Assembly: GCA_934047225.1 (NCBI GenBank)
Contig: CAKOHE010000086.1
Location: forward strand, 186,001-250,000
Source of the DNA: Ypsolopha sequella
Lineage: Eukaryota; Arthropoda; Insecta; Lepidoptera; Ypsolophidae
DNA: 64,000 bases
Reading direction: 5' to 3'
A program made the position numbers and the translations under genes. This document shows, piece after piece, positions 21,704 to 33,371 of the stretch (positions within the stretch are counted from its first letter, which is position 1; each line of letters opens with the position of its first letter). A model generated the notes under the pieces. That model saw only the letters and a list, made by a program, of their open reading frames with translations. It had not been told where the DNA came from and searched no databases.

Positions 21704-22725
21704 TAAAGATGGAAAAAATTTAAGGGCCCTGGAGGGGAACTACCTTAAATCCTTTAATTAGCTGATTTTACTGAAAGGAAACATTCCTTTATTTTTTTAA
21801 AGAAACAAAACTGCATTCAAAGATCTTCGCTTGTCTCACCCGGGAATCGAACCAACTAAAAATTAAAAAAATAAACCCTCACTATTTTGTTATACGAATC
21901 GGTAGGATTATTCTTCAGGATAAAATTTGTCTAATAAATATTTGGTCTTACACTCATCTGTTGGACGAGATACCCATGAAATTGAATATTTATTACAAGT
22001 TCTTTATTAACAATACCTAGTACTGTTCACTTGTATCAAGTAAATGACACGTTATAATTTTCTTATCTCTATAACATCCTTAAGACATCGTGTGAAGTAC
22101 AAGCTTGCTAATGTTATACCTTGTTGAAGACTTTGATAAGAAAATCGTTAAATGGTTATAATAAATCTATGCAGAGCACAATTCCTTCTTGCATTAGGCG
22201 TACTGACGAAGACTTTAAAAAGGGAACGTATTTTTTTTGCAACGCGGAGCAACAAATTTGAAGTTCGAACGATAACTTTCAACATTTTTAAAATCGATCA
22301 AAGTATTCGTTCGAATTTCAAATTTTGTTTTGTTTTGCTTTCATTCCGTGCTGTCATTGTGTAATAATGGCGTATCATTATTACTTTACAAGTGAACAGT
22401 ACTAGGTTAATAAAGAACTTGTAATAAATATTCAATTTCATGGGTATCTCGTACAGTGGAGACCGCATCAAGTAAGACACATTGGACTTTGCACCTATCT
22501 TATATTCTTCTCTGTAGGGGCTAATGTCGTACTGCAAGTGTATAGCTTGATGTGGTCTCCACTGTACAACAGTGGTTCGATTCCCGAGTGACACAAGCAA
22601 ATTTTAGAAGTAATTTGAATGCAGTTTTGTTTCTTTTAAAAAATAAAGGAATGTTTCCTTTCAGTAAAATGAGCTAACTAAAGGGTTGAAGGAGCCTCCA
22701 GGGCCCTTAAATTTTTTCCACCCTG
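21704..22725. mobile_element. TA-flanked foldback element, copy 2
   Basis: Homologous to 5420-6458. The left terminus is degenerate (aagatggaaaaaa instead of cagggtgg), the right end CCACCCTG is followed by TA at 22726. It has a nested 111-bp MITE and, beside that, a deletion of roughly 120 bp relative to the other copies. Confidence 0.78.
22454..22564. mobile_element. 111-bp MITE nested in foldback copy 2
   Basis: TIRs CAGTGGAGACCGCATCAAG and CTTGATGTGGTCTCCACTG, flanked by TA. The foldback copies at 6.2 and 26.4 kb have the empty site 'cgtacaacagatgagtg'. Confidence 0.85.
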
Positions 22726-22931
22726 TATATGTATATATAATATAAAACGAGCCGAGAGGATATATTTTGTCTATTCACTTTAAAGAGGTACGGAGGTACC
22801 TACACTCTAAAAAATATTAATGGTGTTCAAAGCAATGGCATTCGCTATAAATCATATAATCACATCAAACGTGTTTTAATATGTTCATTTTCCTTTTTAA
22901 TGCCGATGCTGATGCTTGCTCGGCAAACTCT

Positions 22932-24132
22932 CTATTTTGCAAGCAGCAAAACCTTTTGATGCATATAAAAAACACACTGTTTATAATTAAAATCTATGTT
23001 TTTGTCACAATGCTCGTTACATAATCTTAGAAATCCAAACATTTCATTCGCTTTTAAATAGTTGGCGATAGCTTGCCTTAAAAACAAAGTATGCGCATTA
23101 GTCTTTAGAAATTCATTTATAAATGATGCGCAGTATTCTACACAATGTATGAACTGCATTGTGGAGTAATTCAAGCTTTTTTTAAAGAAAGAAAGAAAGA
23201 AAAGAAAGAAAATATTTATTTGCTGTGATAAGGGTACATAGGTTGTTAGGAGTATACAAAAGAACGCCTTAATCAGCTAGTGTTATAGCATGCAAATACT
23301 TAAATTAATGATAATGTTGTCAACAAATTATTTACTATTAAATACAATTACTAATTATGTTTTACAATGCCTCTTTTTAAATAACTAAGTATGATTATAA
23401 TTAAAGTCTCTATATTCCTTAAACTCTGTAAATAAGTGAACATCATCGACCTCTTCGGTGACAAGCAATAATCTACACGTTTTACAGTTGATGTTACGTT
23501 TTTTGTTAATGAATCCACACACGTATGCGCAAGCTTGAATTTCTCCACTGTCGTGTGTTGTGCTGTTTTCAAATGTATCTTCAATGATGTTATTAAAGTC
23601 CACAAAAAGTCTGTCATCAGGAAGAGCATTTTGTGTTGTATTATTTGGTGATAATAAAGTTTCCAGATTATGCAGAACTTGATTGTCATCATTTTCGCAA
23701 TTGCGACCGACACCGATGTGTGCCAAATTGCTGTCTTGAGCCCACCCACGAATGGAGTTGCAGTAGGGTTTGTGTTAGATCCACAATTACCCCTGATGCA
23801 ACCAAAATTATTTTCCAAAGGACCCTGTTGTAACCTTCGGGTGCAGAGACTTTTAACACTCGAATACTTTTTCCTTAAATTATTCCACTATCTCTCTATG
23901 GCATTGAGAGTCTTTTGTGATGGAGGTCTACGCTTGCAGCCAATAAATTCCAAGTTTTTGAAAAACTTTTTCATTTCTGTCAAGTATTCTAAATGTAGAC
24001 TCCTATTGCTCAGATTGGTGGAGAATGGCTTGCCTCTCTTCAAATCTGGTGTATCAGCATTAACTGCGTCAAAAAGCTTGTCCATCTTTGACACTACAGT
24101 TGCAGTGATGGTTGCTTCGGTTGGTAGTTCTC
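22932..24132 (-). pseudogene. P-element/THAP9-like transposase, C-terminal exon
   Basis: The acceptor 'tattttcag' precedes GAGAACTACC at 24132, in the phase left by the exon at 27797-27985. It reads ELPTEATITATVVSKMDKLF, then YLTEMKKFFKNLEF and LENNFGCIRGNCGSNTNPT, a C-terminal signature of P-superfamily transposases, and ACAYVCGFINKK with paired cysteines. Lesions: a TAG directly after TLNAIER (about 23889), a frameshift near 23725 (KTA to HIGVGRN), and a ~200-bp retroposon between 23385 and 23180 that separates the last part (TMQFIHCVEYCASFINEF). Confidence 0.82.
23180..23388 (-). mobile_element. Short retroposon fragment with GAAA-rich tail
   Basis: The (gaaa)n run at about 23183-23215 is followed by 'aatatttatttgctgtgata'. 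Similar TTTTTAAA sequences at both ends may be the target duplication. It interrupts the C-terminal exon of the P-like gene. Confidence 0.5.
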
Positions 24133-24196
24133 CTGAAAATATAATAATGTACCTGTGTAATGTATGTATTTATGCATCTTCAATAAATCATTGTTA

Positions 24197-24410
24197 AGTA
24201 GATAGATAGATAGATAGATAGATAAAACATTTATTCACTATTACAATACGCACAATTCACATTCAACACAATTAAATATTTACATTAGCAATAAAAGAAA
24301 CGGAACAAGCCTTAGCAATAACAATAATGATACATATACTTAATTATGGACATATTACAATAGTAAAAGGGCTCCGACTCGGTATTTGCTGCAAAGATTC
24401 ACAATGCAGC
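24197..24410 (-). mobile_element. Retroposon 3' fragment with (GATA)n tail
   Basis: The 'tagatagatagatagataga' repeat leads into 'acatttattcactattac', typical of LINE/SINE 3' ends with a short-repeat tail. No coding sequence. Confidence 0.45.
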
Positions 24411-24412
24411 AC

Positions 24413-25085
24413 TTTTTTTTTTTTTTTTTTAATTTATTTACCGTTTACAAAATATTATAACATAAAATAATAATAGCAGCTAAAAACCACAAAGGTTTAA
24501 ACTTGTGCTATCGTGAGTCACGTTACACTTAGCTACGAGAGCAAAATAATAATTTGACACTTTGCTTACATAAACAGCTAAAATTATAATGTATACATAG
24601 TAATTTGTTATCTTTTACTGGAGCTAGGTAAGCGAAAAAATTAGAATAGATAGTTATGATGAATTATTTGGATCAAGAAAAAGTTTTTTTAATTTAGCCT
24701 TAATATTAATAGGAGTTAAACTGTTGCAAAGATCGGTAGGTAAACTATTGATAAGCCGAGGCACCATAAAACCGGTTGTTCGCTCGCCATACACATTGTT
24801 AGCGCGCTGTGTGAGAAGCCGTTTTTTAGCAACAGCCCGAGTGTATACAGAGTGGTCAACAGTATTTCGTAAAGATTCATTAAAGAATTGATCTCTAAGT
24901 AGTAAAAAGTTCACTTGAGTATGGACTGGTAAAACTTTACAGTGGTTAAAAAGACCGTTATCATTGTTATAAAACTGATTTTTTATTTGGGGTGAGACTA
25001 AGGTTTTGAGGAGGCACTGATCATTCTGCCGGAACCGTAGAAGAGCGACGTGCTGAACTTTTAATGTTGTGTAATTTAATTAAGA
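24413..25085 (-). mobile_element. 5'-truncated LINE fragment with poly(A) tail
   Basis: A run of about 18 T at 24413-24430 is the poly(A) tail of a minus-sense element. The frame 24914-24654 encodes a LINE ORF2 C-terminus (NNVYGERTTGFMVPRLINSL, then LKKLFLDPN). In the intron of the P-like gene. Confidence 0.7.
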
Positions 25086-25649
25086 AATAAATAATATAAT
25101 ATATGGTTATACATGTAATATTTATGTGAGTGTAATACTTATGAGTGAATATTATATTTAATATATTTATGTAATATGGTATAAAAACAAATTAAAGTAA
25201 TATGAAATAAAAATAATAATAAATTAACAAAATTTGTACTAAAATAATATAATAATGCACCTCTGCTTGCCTTACTGGGACTTTGCTACATTTTTTCTTT
25301 GCATGGCCAGCAAATGCAACCGATACTTTGCTTTAAAGTTTAAAGCAATGTTTTTTTATATATAGTCCCTTTCAATAGAATCCGGCAATAATGTAAACAT
25401 TGTCTATGGAACCTATGCTACGTAAAAAAAGTTCATTGCTATTTCTAGACATTTACTCGTAGTTGAATAGGTTTTAAATAATTATTCTAGTGCAGAATCT
25501 TAAGGGCGCACCGAGCGTTGGCTTTGTCTCTGTACTTTTCTTTACGTGTAAAGAAAGAATGAAGAAAATAAACAAACTTTTGCACTTTTTCAATGATTTT
25601 CCTTGTTATTTTCATCATATTGTTATTAAATAAAAAACTAAAGTGTATA
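25086..25649. other. No recognisable feature
   Basis: AT-rich intronic sequence of the P-like gene; nothing supported. Confidence 0.4.
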
Positions 25650-26631
25650 CAGGGTGGAAAAAAATTATGGGCCCTGGAGGGGAACTACCTTAAATCCTTT
25701 AGTTAGCTCATTTTGCTGAAAAGAAACATTCCTTTATTTTTTAAAAGAAACAAAACTGCATTCAAAGATCTTCTAAAATTCGCTTGTCTCACCCGGGAAT
25801 CGAACCAACTAAAAACTAAAAAATATACCCTCGCTATTTTATTATACGAATTGGTAGGAATATCGTTCAGGATAAAATTTGTCTAGTAAATATTTGGTTT
25901 TTGAAATAAAAAAAAGTGAAAACAAGCTTCTAATAAATACAATTGTTCTTGATACGCCATTATTACACAATGACAGCACGGAATGAAAACAAAACTAAAT
26001 TTGAAATTCGAACGAATAGTTTTATCGATTTTAGAAATGTTGCAAGTTATCATTCGAATTTTAAATTTGTTGCACCGCGTTTCAAAAAAAAAATTGTTTC
26101 CCTTTTTAAACTTTTCGTCAGTACGCCTAGTACAAGAAGGAATTGTGCTGTGCATAGATTTATAACGATTTTCTTATCGAAGTCTTCAACAAGGTACTTG
26201 AGGTAAATAACATTTGCAAGCTTGTACTTCATACGATGTCTTTGGATGTTAGAGAGATAAGAAAATTAAAACGTGTCATTTACTTGTTACAAGTGAACAG
26301 TATTTTATTAGGTATTGTTAACAAAAAACTTGTAATAAATATTCAATTTCGTGGGTATCTCGTACAACAGATGAGTGTAAGACCAAATGTTTATTAGACA
26401 CATTTTATCCTGAACAATAATCCTACCGATTCGTATAATAAAATAGCGAGGGTTTAATTTTTTCATTTTTAGTTGGTTCGATTCCCGGTTGAGACAAGCG
26501 AATTTTAGAAGATCTTTGAATGCAGTTTTGTTTCTTTTAAAAAATAAAGGAATGTTTCCTTTCAGTAAAATGAGCTAACTAAAGGATTTAAGGTAGTTCT
26601 CCTCCAGGGCCCATTCATTTTTTCCACCCTG
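25650..26631. mobile_element. TA-flanked foldback element, copy 3 (982 bp)
   Basis: Starts CAGGGTGG after TA and ends CCACCCTG before TA. Same snapback structure as copies 1 and 2, with the empty site for the nested MITE of copy 2. Confidence 0.8.
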
Positions 26632-26945
26632 TATACGCTCCAGCCATTTATGAACTTTATTTTAGTAAATGAATCATATTATCAAATTACCTATTTATAT
26701 AAAAAAGTAGGGAAATAAGAGGTGTTATTCCTAAGATTTATCTTCTCCAGGTTATTGAAGCAGATATGGACTGGACTGTACTGGACGTACCAGAGGGCGA
26801 TGGGGTCGTCACATCTTATTATTATTATTGGATATTAATAACAGGCTGTAATAATAATAGATTATTATAACGAATTGCATTATCTGTTATTTTTTTTGTG
26901 ACAGTGATGAGAAAAGTGAAAATTCGAAATATAGTATATTTCATT

Positions 26946-27062
26946 ACGAGTGCGGAAAGCCTGTCATTGCAAAGAGTTCCGACAAATGTCTACCCGAGCC
27001 GAGGCGCAGCCGAAGGTGAGGGTTGACAGTCGGAACAAGTTGCAATGACGGTTCCGCACGTG
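26946..27062. mobile_element. Small palindromic MITE
   Basis: Arms 'acgagtgcggaaagcctgtc' and the complement of 'gcaatgacggttccgcacgt', with 'gttccgac/gtcggaac' nearer the centre. Confidence 0.6.
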
Positions 27063-27796
27063 TACTGAACAACTATTTTTAATACAGTTGCGAAAAAATG
27101 AAGCAATTTAATAAAATAATAAAAACACAATAAACTCAACTAACTAATACTCCACGCAATAAATTCGTCGCATGTAGATATGTAGCGACTTTTTGACTTT
27201 TCCGGTAAAATGTTCTCCGATGCATTTTGTGCAATTATACTGAGTTCCGGTGGTGTCAATTCAAATAAAATATCGTCGAAATTACTTATTTTGTGCAACA
27301 AACAACTAAACCCGCAAAGAAAATTTTTGGAAAATGGCGCCAACCGTAAAAGAATATAAGCAGAGATTTTTTTTTGTTTTCTTCACATATTCTGGGTAGG
27401 CAAAGGGAACTATGCCCATACAGCCAAGTCTTCAGTAGAATTTTTTTATTGATATGAAATGAAAATGAAACTTAATGAGATGAAATGAAATGAAACCTAA
27501 CCTAACTCATTGAATCAAATCATTAAATCTGATATTGAAACAAAATAGTATAGCTTCTTTTTAGAAATATTTGCATGAATCATAAAAACTTCTTTGATTT
27601 TTTTTACTAAAAACTTCGTGGTTGGTTTTTTCTTTTTAATAGACAATATTTTGACAGTTGGGAAAGAGAACGCACGAGTTTGGAAAAGGTAAAGAAAAAG
27701 CTCGAGTATGTAATAAGCCCACATCCCGAACGCTATACGTCCTTGCAATACGCCACTTTTTGAGCAACTGTATTAAAAAATATTTAGTTTATATAC

Positions 27797-27985
27797 CTTT
27801 TGAAATTTTGGCAAACATGCCAGCAGCAACTGTGTGGCTCATAACCTGAGCTGCAAGGTTTACTTTGATCTTCTGCTTGCTGTTAGGATTAAGATGCTCT
27901 TTTCTCAAAGCCGGTGCAAACACAAAGTTTGGATTTTTGTTATCCACTTCGTAAAAGTCATTGATATGACTCCATTTTGCGATTC
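27797..27985 (-). CDS. P-element/THAP9-like transposase exon (insertion-domain region)
   Basis: A 189-bp exon bounded by 'actttccag' and AAAAG|GTATAT. It begins in the phase left by the exon 12.4 kb upstream (TGC-G|GA-ATC) and ends in phase 1, matching the next exon. It encodes GIAKWSHINDFYEVDNKNP, then NSKQKIKVNLAAQVMSHTVA, a very characteristic P-superfamily transposase segment. No lesion is seen in this exon. As a lone exon it is short, but the sequence match and phase agreement make it convincing. Confidence 0.85.
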
Positions 27986-28057
27986 CTGGAAAGTGAATAG
28001 TGTTTATAGATATTGTTTATAGCACATAATTATTTAAAATAATCGACTACTAATAAT

Positions 28058-28535
28058 AATAATAAAAATTCTTTATTGCACTTATAAACATAGTACACAA
28101 GGCGAACTTAATGCTAATTAGCATTATCTTCCAGTTTACCTTTGGTGATGTGGATAAATTAGGGTAGTACCGGAAAATATGATAAAATGATAATTAAATA
28201 GGTACAAGCTTATAAGTAACTAAATATTAAATAGTAAAAAGTTTACACAATATTAAAAACCATTACTTACTAAGCAGTATCAATAGTATATAGAGGTATA
28301 TATTATAAATATATATATATTTATATACAATAAATACACATATACATACATATTAATATATAGATACACATTTAAGACAAGACTCTAAACTCGTGCAAAA
28401 GAAGAAACAAAAAACCCGATTAAATTGTTTGCGTTTTAAGAAAGTGCTGATGAACTCTATTTTTAAAAACTGCTAGTGATAGAGATTCTCGTACCCTGAC
28501 CGGTAAACCATTCCAGAGACGTATTGCGGAAATGA
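28058..28535 (-). mobile_element. 5'-truncated LINE 3' fragment
   Basis: The (aat)n tail and 'aaattctttattgcac' at the low end mark a minus-sense LINE. Bases 28535-28440 encode an ORF2 C-terminus (SAIRLWNGLPVRVRESL). It is cut at 28535 by another repeat. Confidence 0.65.
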
Positions 28536-28660
28536 GGGCTTTTCAGACAGCATTAAAAAAAAATAGTTCAGAGTGCGATCAATAGACGGCGCTGACGTAT
28601 GCTCTCATGTCAAAAATATACAGTCTACTCATGAACCTAATACCCGAACAGGACTGAGTA
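28536..28660 (+). repeat. Dispersed repeat related to 39425-39545
   Basis: 'atgagggcttttca', 'gacggcgctgacgtatgctct' and flanking bases recur inverted at 39425-39545. Probably a MITE; extent uncertain. Confidence 0.5.
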
Positions 28661-29200
28661 CTTGTTTCAAAAAACGTGAAGAACGAGAAGTCATACTAGA
28701 TAATTTCATCTCTGTCTAAGTAGGGTAACCATATTTAAAAATAATTGATTGAGACCACGTAGGTAGTAAAACCGTATTCAAAACATTTATTTTATTGGTT
28801 TAAAGTCTTCTGCTTTAAAATGGCGGCTGCAGACTACTGGATTTTTACACTTTACTTCGTTTCCTAAAACTTCTAACCATTTTCTTCGGATATTTTCAGT
28901 TTTTGGAAGACTGTAATGTAAAACCCAATATCATGGTTACTCTAGCGGTATCAATGTAAACATGTATCATTTCTCCGAGAAAACGTTGTAATTATGCCTT
29001 ACCTATGAAACGATATCCCACAATTCCCAAAAATTTGGCTTCTGCAGCCCTTCACGCTGCATGCTTTAACCATTTTTACAAACAAATTATTAATTTTACA
29101 ATTTTGTTTTCAAATGTCACGGCCGTGGCGCCATTTTTAGGTAAAGGGTTACCAGTTTGCAAGCATAAGAATAATCCCAACTTTATTAAGGAATGATTGA
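28661..29200. other. No recognisable feature
   Basis: Intronic AT-rich DNA; small open frames without known motifs. Confidence 0.35.
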
Positions 29201-29214
29201 TCTTACATTTACGG

Positions 29215-29585
29215 ATAAAACTAAATGTAAAACATAAATAAACCTAACAAAAAAATAGCAGCCATTCGCTAAAAAGCTTAAAATAATTATAAAATGACCG
29301 ATGGTACCGAAATAACACTTTTTCCGCCTTCTTTCTTCCTAAAAAATATGTTCTCTAGAAGTCGGCGCTCTTATATTGGTTTCTGTGTTGCTATATCCAA
29401 GGGAACGCGGTGACTTTTAAAGAACATATTTTTCAGGAACAAAGAAGTCGGAAAAAGTGTTATTTCAGTACCATCGGTCATTTTATAATTATTTTTAACT
29501 TTTTTGCGAATGGCTGCAGTTACATTTAAAGTCGGTTACTATTTTTTGTTAAAAGTTTATTATTTTACATTTTTTTGCGTTGACG
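29215..29585. repeat. Large palindrome heading the tandem-repeat element
   Basis: Left and right arms of about 130 bp around a ~65-bp loop ('aaatgaccgatggtaccgaa' versus 'ttcagtaccatcggtcattt'; 'gcagccattcgc' versus 'gcgaatggctgc'). The right arm continues into the tandem units and matches bases 1-235. Confidence 0.75.
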
Positions 29586-29679
29586 GGTCAAATTGTGTAA
29601 TGTGGATAGTTCTTGTAAACGCGCTGTTGATATAGAACGAAGGACAAGTAATAATTGGTTATATTTAATAAATACCCTG

Positions 29680-29963
29680 TAATCAGCACCCTAATTCAAA
29701 CTGATTGCCGTAATCTCAAGTTGCCGTGCTGTCACCCGTTGAGGAGTTCTATGGTAATGAGGCCAAGATCAAAGTTCAGGTGGAGAAATTACAATTTACA
29801 AGTAGTACTCGGCAATCACTATCCTAATACAAAGCGATTGCCTTAATGTTGAGTGGTATGCTATCGTCCGTTAAGGAGTTCTATGGTGGTGAAGCCAGGA
29901 TGGAAGGTCAGGTGGGTATTCTGATAATTTCCAAGAAATGCCCGACAATCAGCACCTTACCAA
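29680..29963 (+). repeat. Tandem ~130-bp units, left part (before LINE insertion)
   Basis: Units with 'gttgaggagttctatggta' at 29738 and 'gttaaggagttctatggtgg' at 29870, interrupted at 29963 by a LINE. They continue at 33372. Confidence 0.8.
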
Positions 29964-29967
29964 TGCA

Positions 29968-32900
29968 ATGGATAGTAATTTAAACACATTACATGAATTA
30001 GACACCTTGGAAATTGCCCATAGTTATGAATGTGAAACCGACGAATTTTTAAACCGTTATGTTGTACATAAACATGATTTTACTGTTATATCTCAGAATA
30101 TACGAAGTATTTACCACAATTTTGACGATTTCACCCTGTTATTACATAGTTTGAGGATAGATGTTGACGTCATAATCTTAACAGAATCTAGACTTTCCCC
30201 GGATAAACCTACACCTCAGCTTGTTAACTACACTTCTTACTGTACAACGTGTCACCTTAATCAAAATGACGGTGTTGTGGTGTACATTAAAACCTCACTA
30301 AGACATAAAATCAAAGAGGTTAAATTAGTACACGCTTCATGTCTACAAGTTGATGTTTTGAATTCCACTTTTTTATGCATTTATCGGTCCCCATCAAATA
30401 TTTATGCCGATAATTTCATTAATTCCTTAGAAATGCACCTGGCTAGCCTTGGTTCACAAAAAAACGTGCTAATTGCAGGAGATATAAATATAAATATTAT
30501 CTCAAGGGAACAAATACGTCCGTATGAGCTAAACAATAGGTTAAACTATTTGAATATGTTATCCAGCCATGGCTACTTGCCTGGACATCGTCTACCTACG
30601 AGGGAGCAAAATTGCCTCGATCATTTTATCCTAAAAATTGACAAAACAAAAGTTTCGGCGTCGATTGCTATCTTAAACATGACTATAACTGATCACTTAA
30701 CAACCTTACTATGTCTAAGAAAAATAAAAAACAAAATAAGTTGTCTTAATACTAAACGTATAATAAATTATGAAGGTGCTTATAAAAGTTTGCTAGAGAA
30801 AAATTTAACAGAATTACTCCTTATTGATGAACCTAACTTAATAGCAACTAATTTACTTAATAAAATTTCTCTAGCCCTAACTGAAAACACCTCTACTGCA
30901 AGCTTACCTAACAGTCAACGTGTCATTAAACCGTGGATCACTACTGGCTTACTGAGATGCATTCGAAACAGGAATAAAATGCAAAAACAGCTTCGAAATG
31001 ACCCACACAACGATGTGTTAAAAATTACTTTCAAGCGATACAGGAACTTTTGTAATAAGTTATTGAAAAAGGTAAAACGTAAATATGAGAGAGATCTTAT
31101 AGAAAGTTCTAGCAAAAATACCAAGCAACTATGGAGAAACATTAAATCTCTAACTCACATTAAGCAAACGAAGGATCACAGCAATGAACTTCTTAACACT
31201 ACATATGCACCCCTTGACTCTGTCAACCATGTCAATAAATTTTTCAGTAGTATAGGTAAAAATCTTGCTGAAAGTATTATCTCAGATAATTCAAACTATG
31301 ATCATTGCAATAATATACCTTTACAAACAACATCTTTTGTACTTTTGAAAACAGACCCATCGGAAGTTCTTGCTATCTTAACGAACTTAAAAAATGAGAG
31401 TGCCCCTGGATATGATAATATACCCACCAAGTTTTTGAAGTACGCTGCTAACGAAATTGTTCCTGTAGTCACTCACTTAGCAAATGTCTGCTTTGATAAA
31501 GGTATCTTTCCTAGTCTGCTAAAGCTTGCTGTTGTCACACCTGTGTATAAGGGCGGAGACAGAGACAATGTAAATAATTATAGGCCAATTTCAGTCTTGC
31601 CTGTTATATCTAAAATACTGGAAAAACTAATCAATGTTCGGTTATTAAAATACTTAGACTCTTTCCAAATTTTATCTAAAAATCAATTTGGCTTTAGAAA
31701 AGAAAAGTCTACTGAGGACGCAGTTGCAGCTTTAACATCCCTTATCGTCAAACATATTGATAAAGGTAAAAAATGCCTTGCTGTGTTCCTTGATATCAAA
31801 AAAGCCTTTGATACCGTCTCTGTCTCCACTCTTTTGCAAAAAATTGAAAGAATCGGGATCAGGGGTACACCGCTGGCATTGCTTCGTGATTATCTTTCAG
31901 GCCGTAAGCAGTGTACTAAAATTGGTTCTTACACTAGTGACTTATGTGACTTATCTTGCTATGGTGTGCCTCAAGGTAGTGTTCTTGGGCCGACACTGTT
32001 CCTCATCTACATCAATGACTTGTGTAACTTACAAATAAAAAATGCAAACGTCTTTTCGTATGCAGATGACACTGCAATAGCATTCACAAGTAATTCTTGG
32101 GAGTCTATTGCCGTAGATGTGGAACAAGGGTTGGCCCAGGTAGCTAGATGGCTTGATGATAACCTGCTTACCCTAAACACCAGCAAAACCAATTATATTT
32201 GTTTTACGATTTCAAACAGCACACAACCCTCAAACAACTTTGAAATAAAAATACATAACTGTGACAGCATTACTCGTGAAAGTTGTGACTGCCCTAAAAT
32301 TGCCAAAGTAGCGTGCACAAAATACTTAGGTGTTATGATTGATCAACGGCTAAAGTGGCACGCTCATATCGATCAAGTCTCTAGTAGAATTAGAAAGCTA
32401 ATTTGGATCTTTAAATCACTTCGTCATATAGTGCCTGCGAATAAATTTAAACATTGTGCTAACCAATCCAAGAAAAATCTACTTAATATTGTTTATATTG
32501 CTCTGGCACAATCTACTATAACATATTGTGTCACTGTATGGGGAGGTGCACTAAAGACGAAATTCATGGAAGTTGAAAGAGCCCAACGTTCATTACTAAA
32601 AGTGATGTATTTTAAACCTTTCAGATTTCCCACTAAAGATCTTTATGAATGTTGCGATTTGTTGACAATCAGGAAGTTGTATGTCGTTCACACAATTGTT
32701 AAAAGACATAGATCTCTCGCTTATGATCCTACTATAAATAATAAAAGGAGAAAGGACATAGTGGCTCTTACTGAAAATGTTAAGACTAGTTTTGCTTGTT
32801 ACCAATATAATAAATTATCTACGTACTTATACAATTCCCTAAATAAAAAACTAGATATATACTCTATGAACACGTTTAATTGTAAAAGTACTGTTACGGA

Positions 32901-32970
32901 GTGGATTAAACCATTAAATTATGAGGATGTAGAGAAGCTTCTGATATGTACAAGTGGAACAGTGGATTAG
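29968..32970 (+). CDS. LINE ORF2: endonuclease and reverse transcriptase
   Basis: About 1,000 codons without a stop. N-terminal AP-type endonuclease (VISQNIRSIYHNFDDF, IAGDININI, ITDHLTTLL). Reverse transcriptase has NNYRPISVLPVISKILEKL, VFLDIKKAFDTVS, GVPQGSVLGPTLFLIYINDL and FSYADDTAIAF near residue 698. I start it at 29968 because the ATG at 29938 belongs to the host repeat. Relative to the LINE at 35423 it has a ~16-residue insertion after the RIRKLIWIF segment, possibly damaging. CR1/Jockey-group affiliation is inferred from domain order and motifs. Confidence 0.9.
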   Translation: MDSNLNTLHELDTLEIAHSYECETDEFLNRYVVHKHDFTVISQNIRSIYHNFDDFTLLLHSLRIDVDVIILTESRLSPDKPTPQLVNYTSYCTTCHLNQNDGVVVYIKTSLRHKIKEVKLVHASCLQVDVLNSTFLCIYRSPSNIYADNFINSLEMHLASLGSQKNVLIAGDININIISREQIRPYELNNRLNYLNMLSSHGYLPGHRLPTREQNCLDHFILKIDKTKVSASIAILNMTITDHLTTLLCLRKIKNKISCLNTKRIINYEGAYKSLLEKNLTELLLIDEPNLIATNLLNKISLALTENTSTASLPNSQRVIKPWITTGLLRCIRNRNKMQKQLRNDPHNDVLKITFKRYRNFCNKLLKKVKRKYERDLIESSSKNTKQLWRNIKSLTHIKQTKDHSNELLNTTYAPLDSVNHVNKFFSSIGKNLAESIISDNSNYDHCNNIPLQTTSFVLLKTDPSEVLAILTNLKNESAPGYDNIPTKFLKYAANEIVPVVTHLANVCFDKGIFPSLLKLAVVTPVYKGGDRDNVNNYRPISVLPVISKILEKLINVRLLKYLDSFQILSKNQFGFRKEKSTEDAVAALTSLIVKHIDKGKKCLAVFLDIKKAFDTVSVSTLLQKIERIGIRGTPLALLRDYLSGRKQCTKIGSYTSDLCDLSCYGVPQGSVLGPTLFLIYINDLCNLQIKNANVFSYADDTAIAFTSNSWESIAVDVEQGLAQVARWLDDNLLTLNTSKTNYICFTISNSTQPSNNFEIKIHNCDSITRESCDCPKIAKVACTKYLGVMIDQRLKWHAHIDQVSSRIRKLIWIFKSLRHIVPANKFKHCANQSKKNLLNIVYIALAQSTITYCVTVWGGALKTKFMEVERAQRSLLKVMYFKPFRFPTKDLYECCDLLTIRKLYVVHTIVKRHRSLAYDPTINNKRRKDIVALTENVKTSFACYQYNKLSTYLYNSLNKKLDIYSMNTFNCKSTVTEWIKPLNYEDVEKLLICTSGTVD

Positions 32971-33006
32971 GTAAATATCAATCAAATTAGAAATTGTATT
33001 AATATT

Positions 33007-33030
33007 GAAATATATATATATATATATATA
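33007..33030. repeat. (TA)n microsatellite in LINE 3' UTR
   Basis: Simple TA run following ORF2. A (CA)n run follows at about 33099-33124. Confidence 0.8.
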
Positions 33031-33254
33031 CATACAAGGAAAGAAGAGTTTAAATAATTATCGTTTATTGTTATTTAGTATACATATAAATAACTAATAT
33101 TCACACACACACACACACACACACCCTTACATACGCACCCTCACACTCACCACAAAGTAACTAGAATAAGTTAAGTTAAGTTACTTTAATTTAATTTAAT
33201 TAATTTAATGCAATCTTTACTTGTCAATGTTAACTTTATATAATAACTGTGTGG

Positions 33255-33302
33255 AAGAGCGGGGTCTCCTAATACAAGTATTTACATACTTAAAAGGAGT
33301 CT
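33255..33302 (+). promoter_or_regulatory. Conserved 3' UTR hairpin of LINE 1
   Basis: 'gagcggggtctcct' and 'aaaaggagtctcc' bracket the inner stem AAGTAT-ttac-ATACTT. The same two-part stem occurs in LINE 2 at 38660-38706. Non-LTR reverse transcriptases of the CR1/L2 type recognise 3' structures, so a role as RT recognition site is plausible. Confidence 0.6.
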
Positions 33303-33371
33303 CCAACCCAGCTATGTTAAACCGCTTTTAATGATAAATAAAGATTTTTGTATTTGTATTTTGTATTTGTA

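Larger units (their letters stand above)
29964..33371 (+). mobile_element. CR1-like non-LTR retrotransposon, 3.4 kb, lacking ORF1
   Basis: Inserted in a tandem repeat unit, with TTACCAA on both sides (29957-29963 and 33372-33378). The 3' end is a short (TTTGTATT)n tail. The 5' boundary falls just in front of the ORF2 start when compared with the full-length LINE at 33691, so the copy lost the 5' UTR and ORF1. It is in the antisense orientation within an intron of the P-like gene. Confidence 0.88.

Noticed and set aside
29938..29967. ATG at 29938 as start of LINE 1 ORF2
   Set aside because: It lies in the interrupted host repeat, upstream of the target duplication and element boundary.
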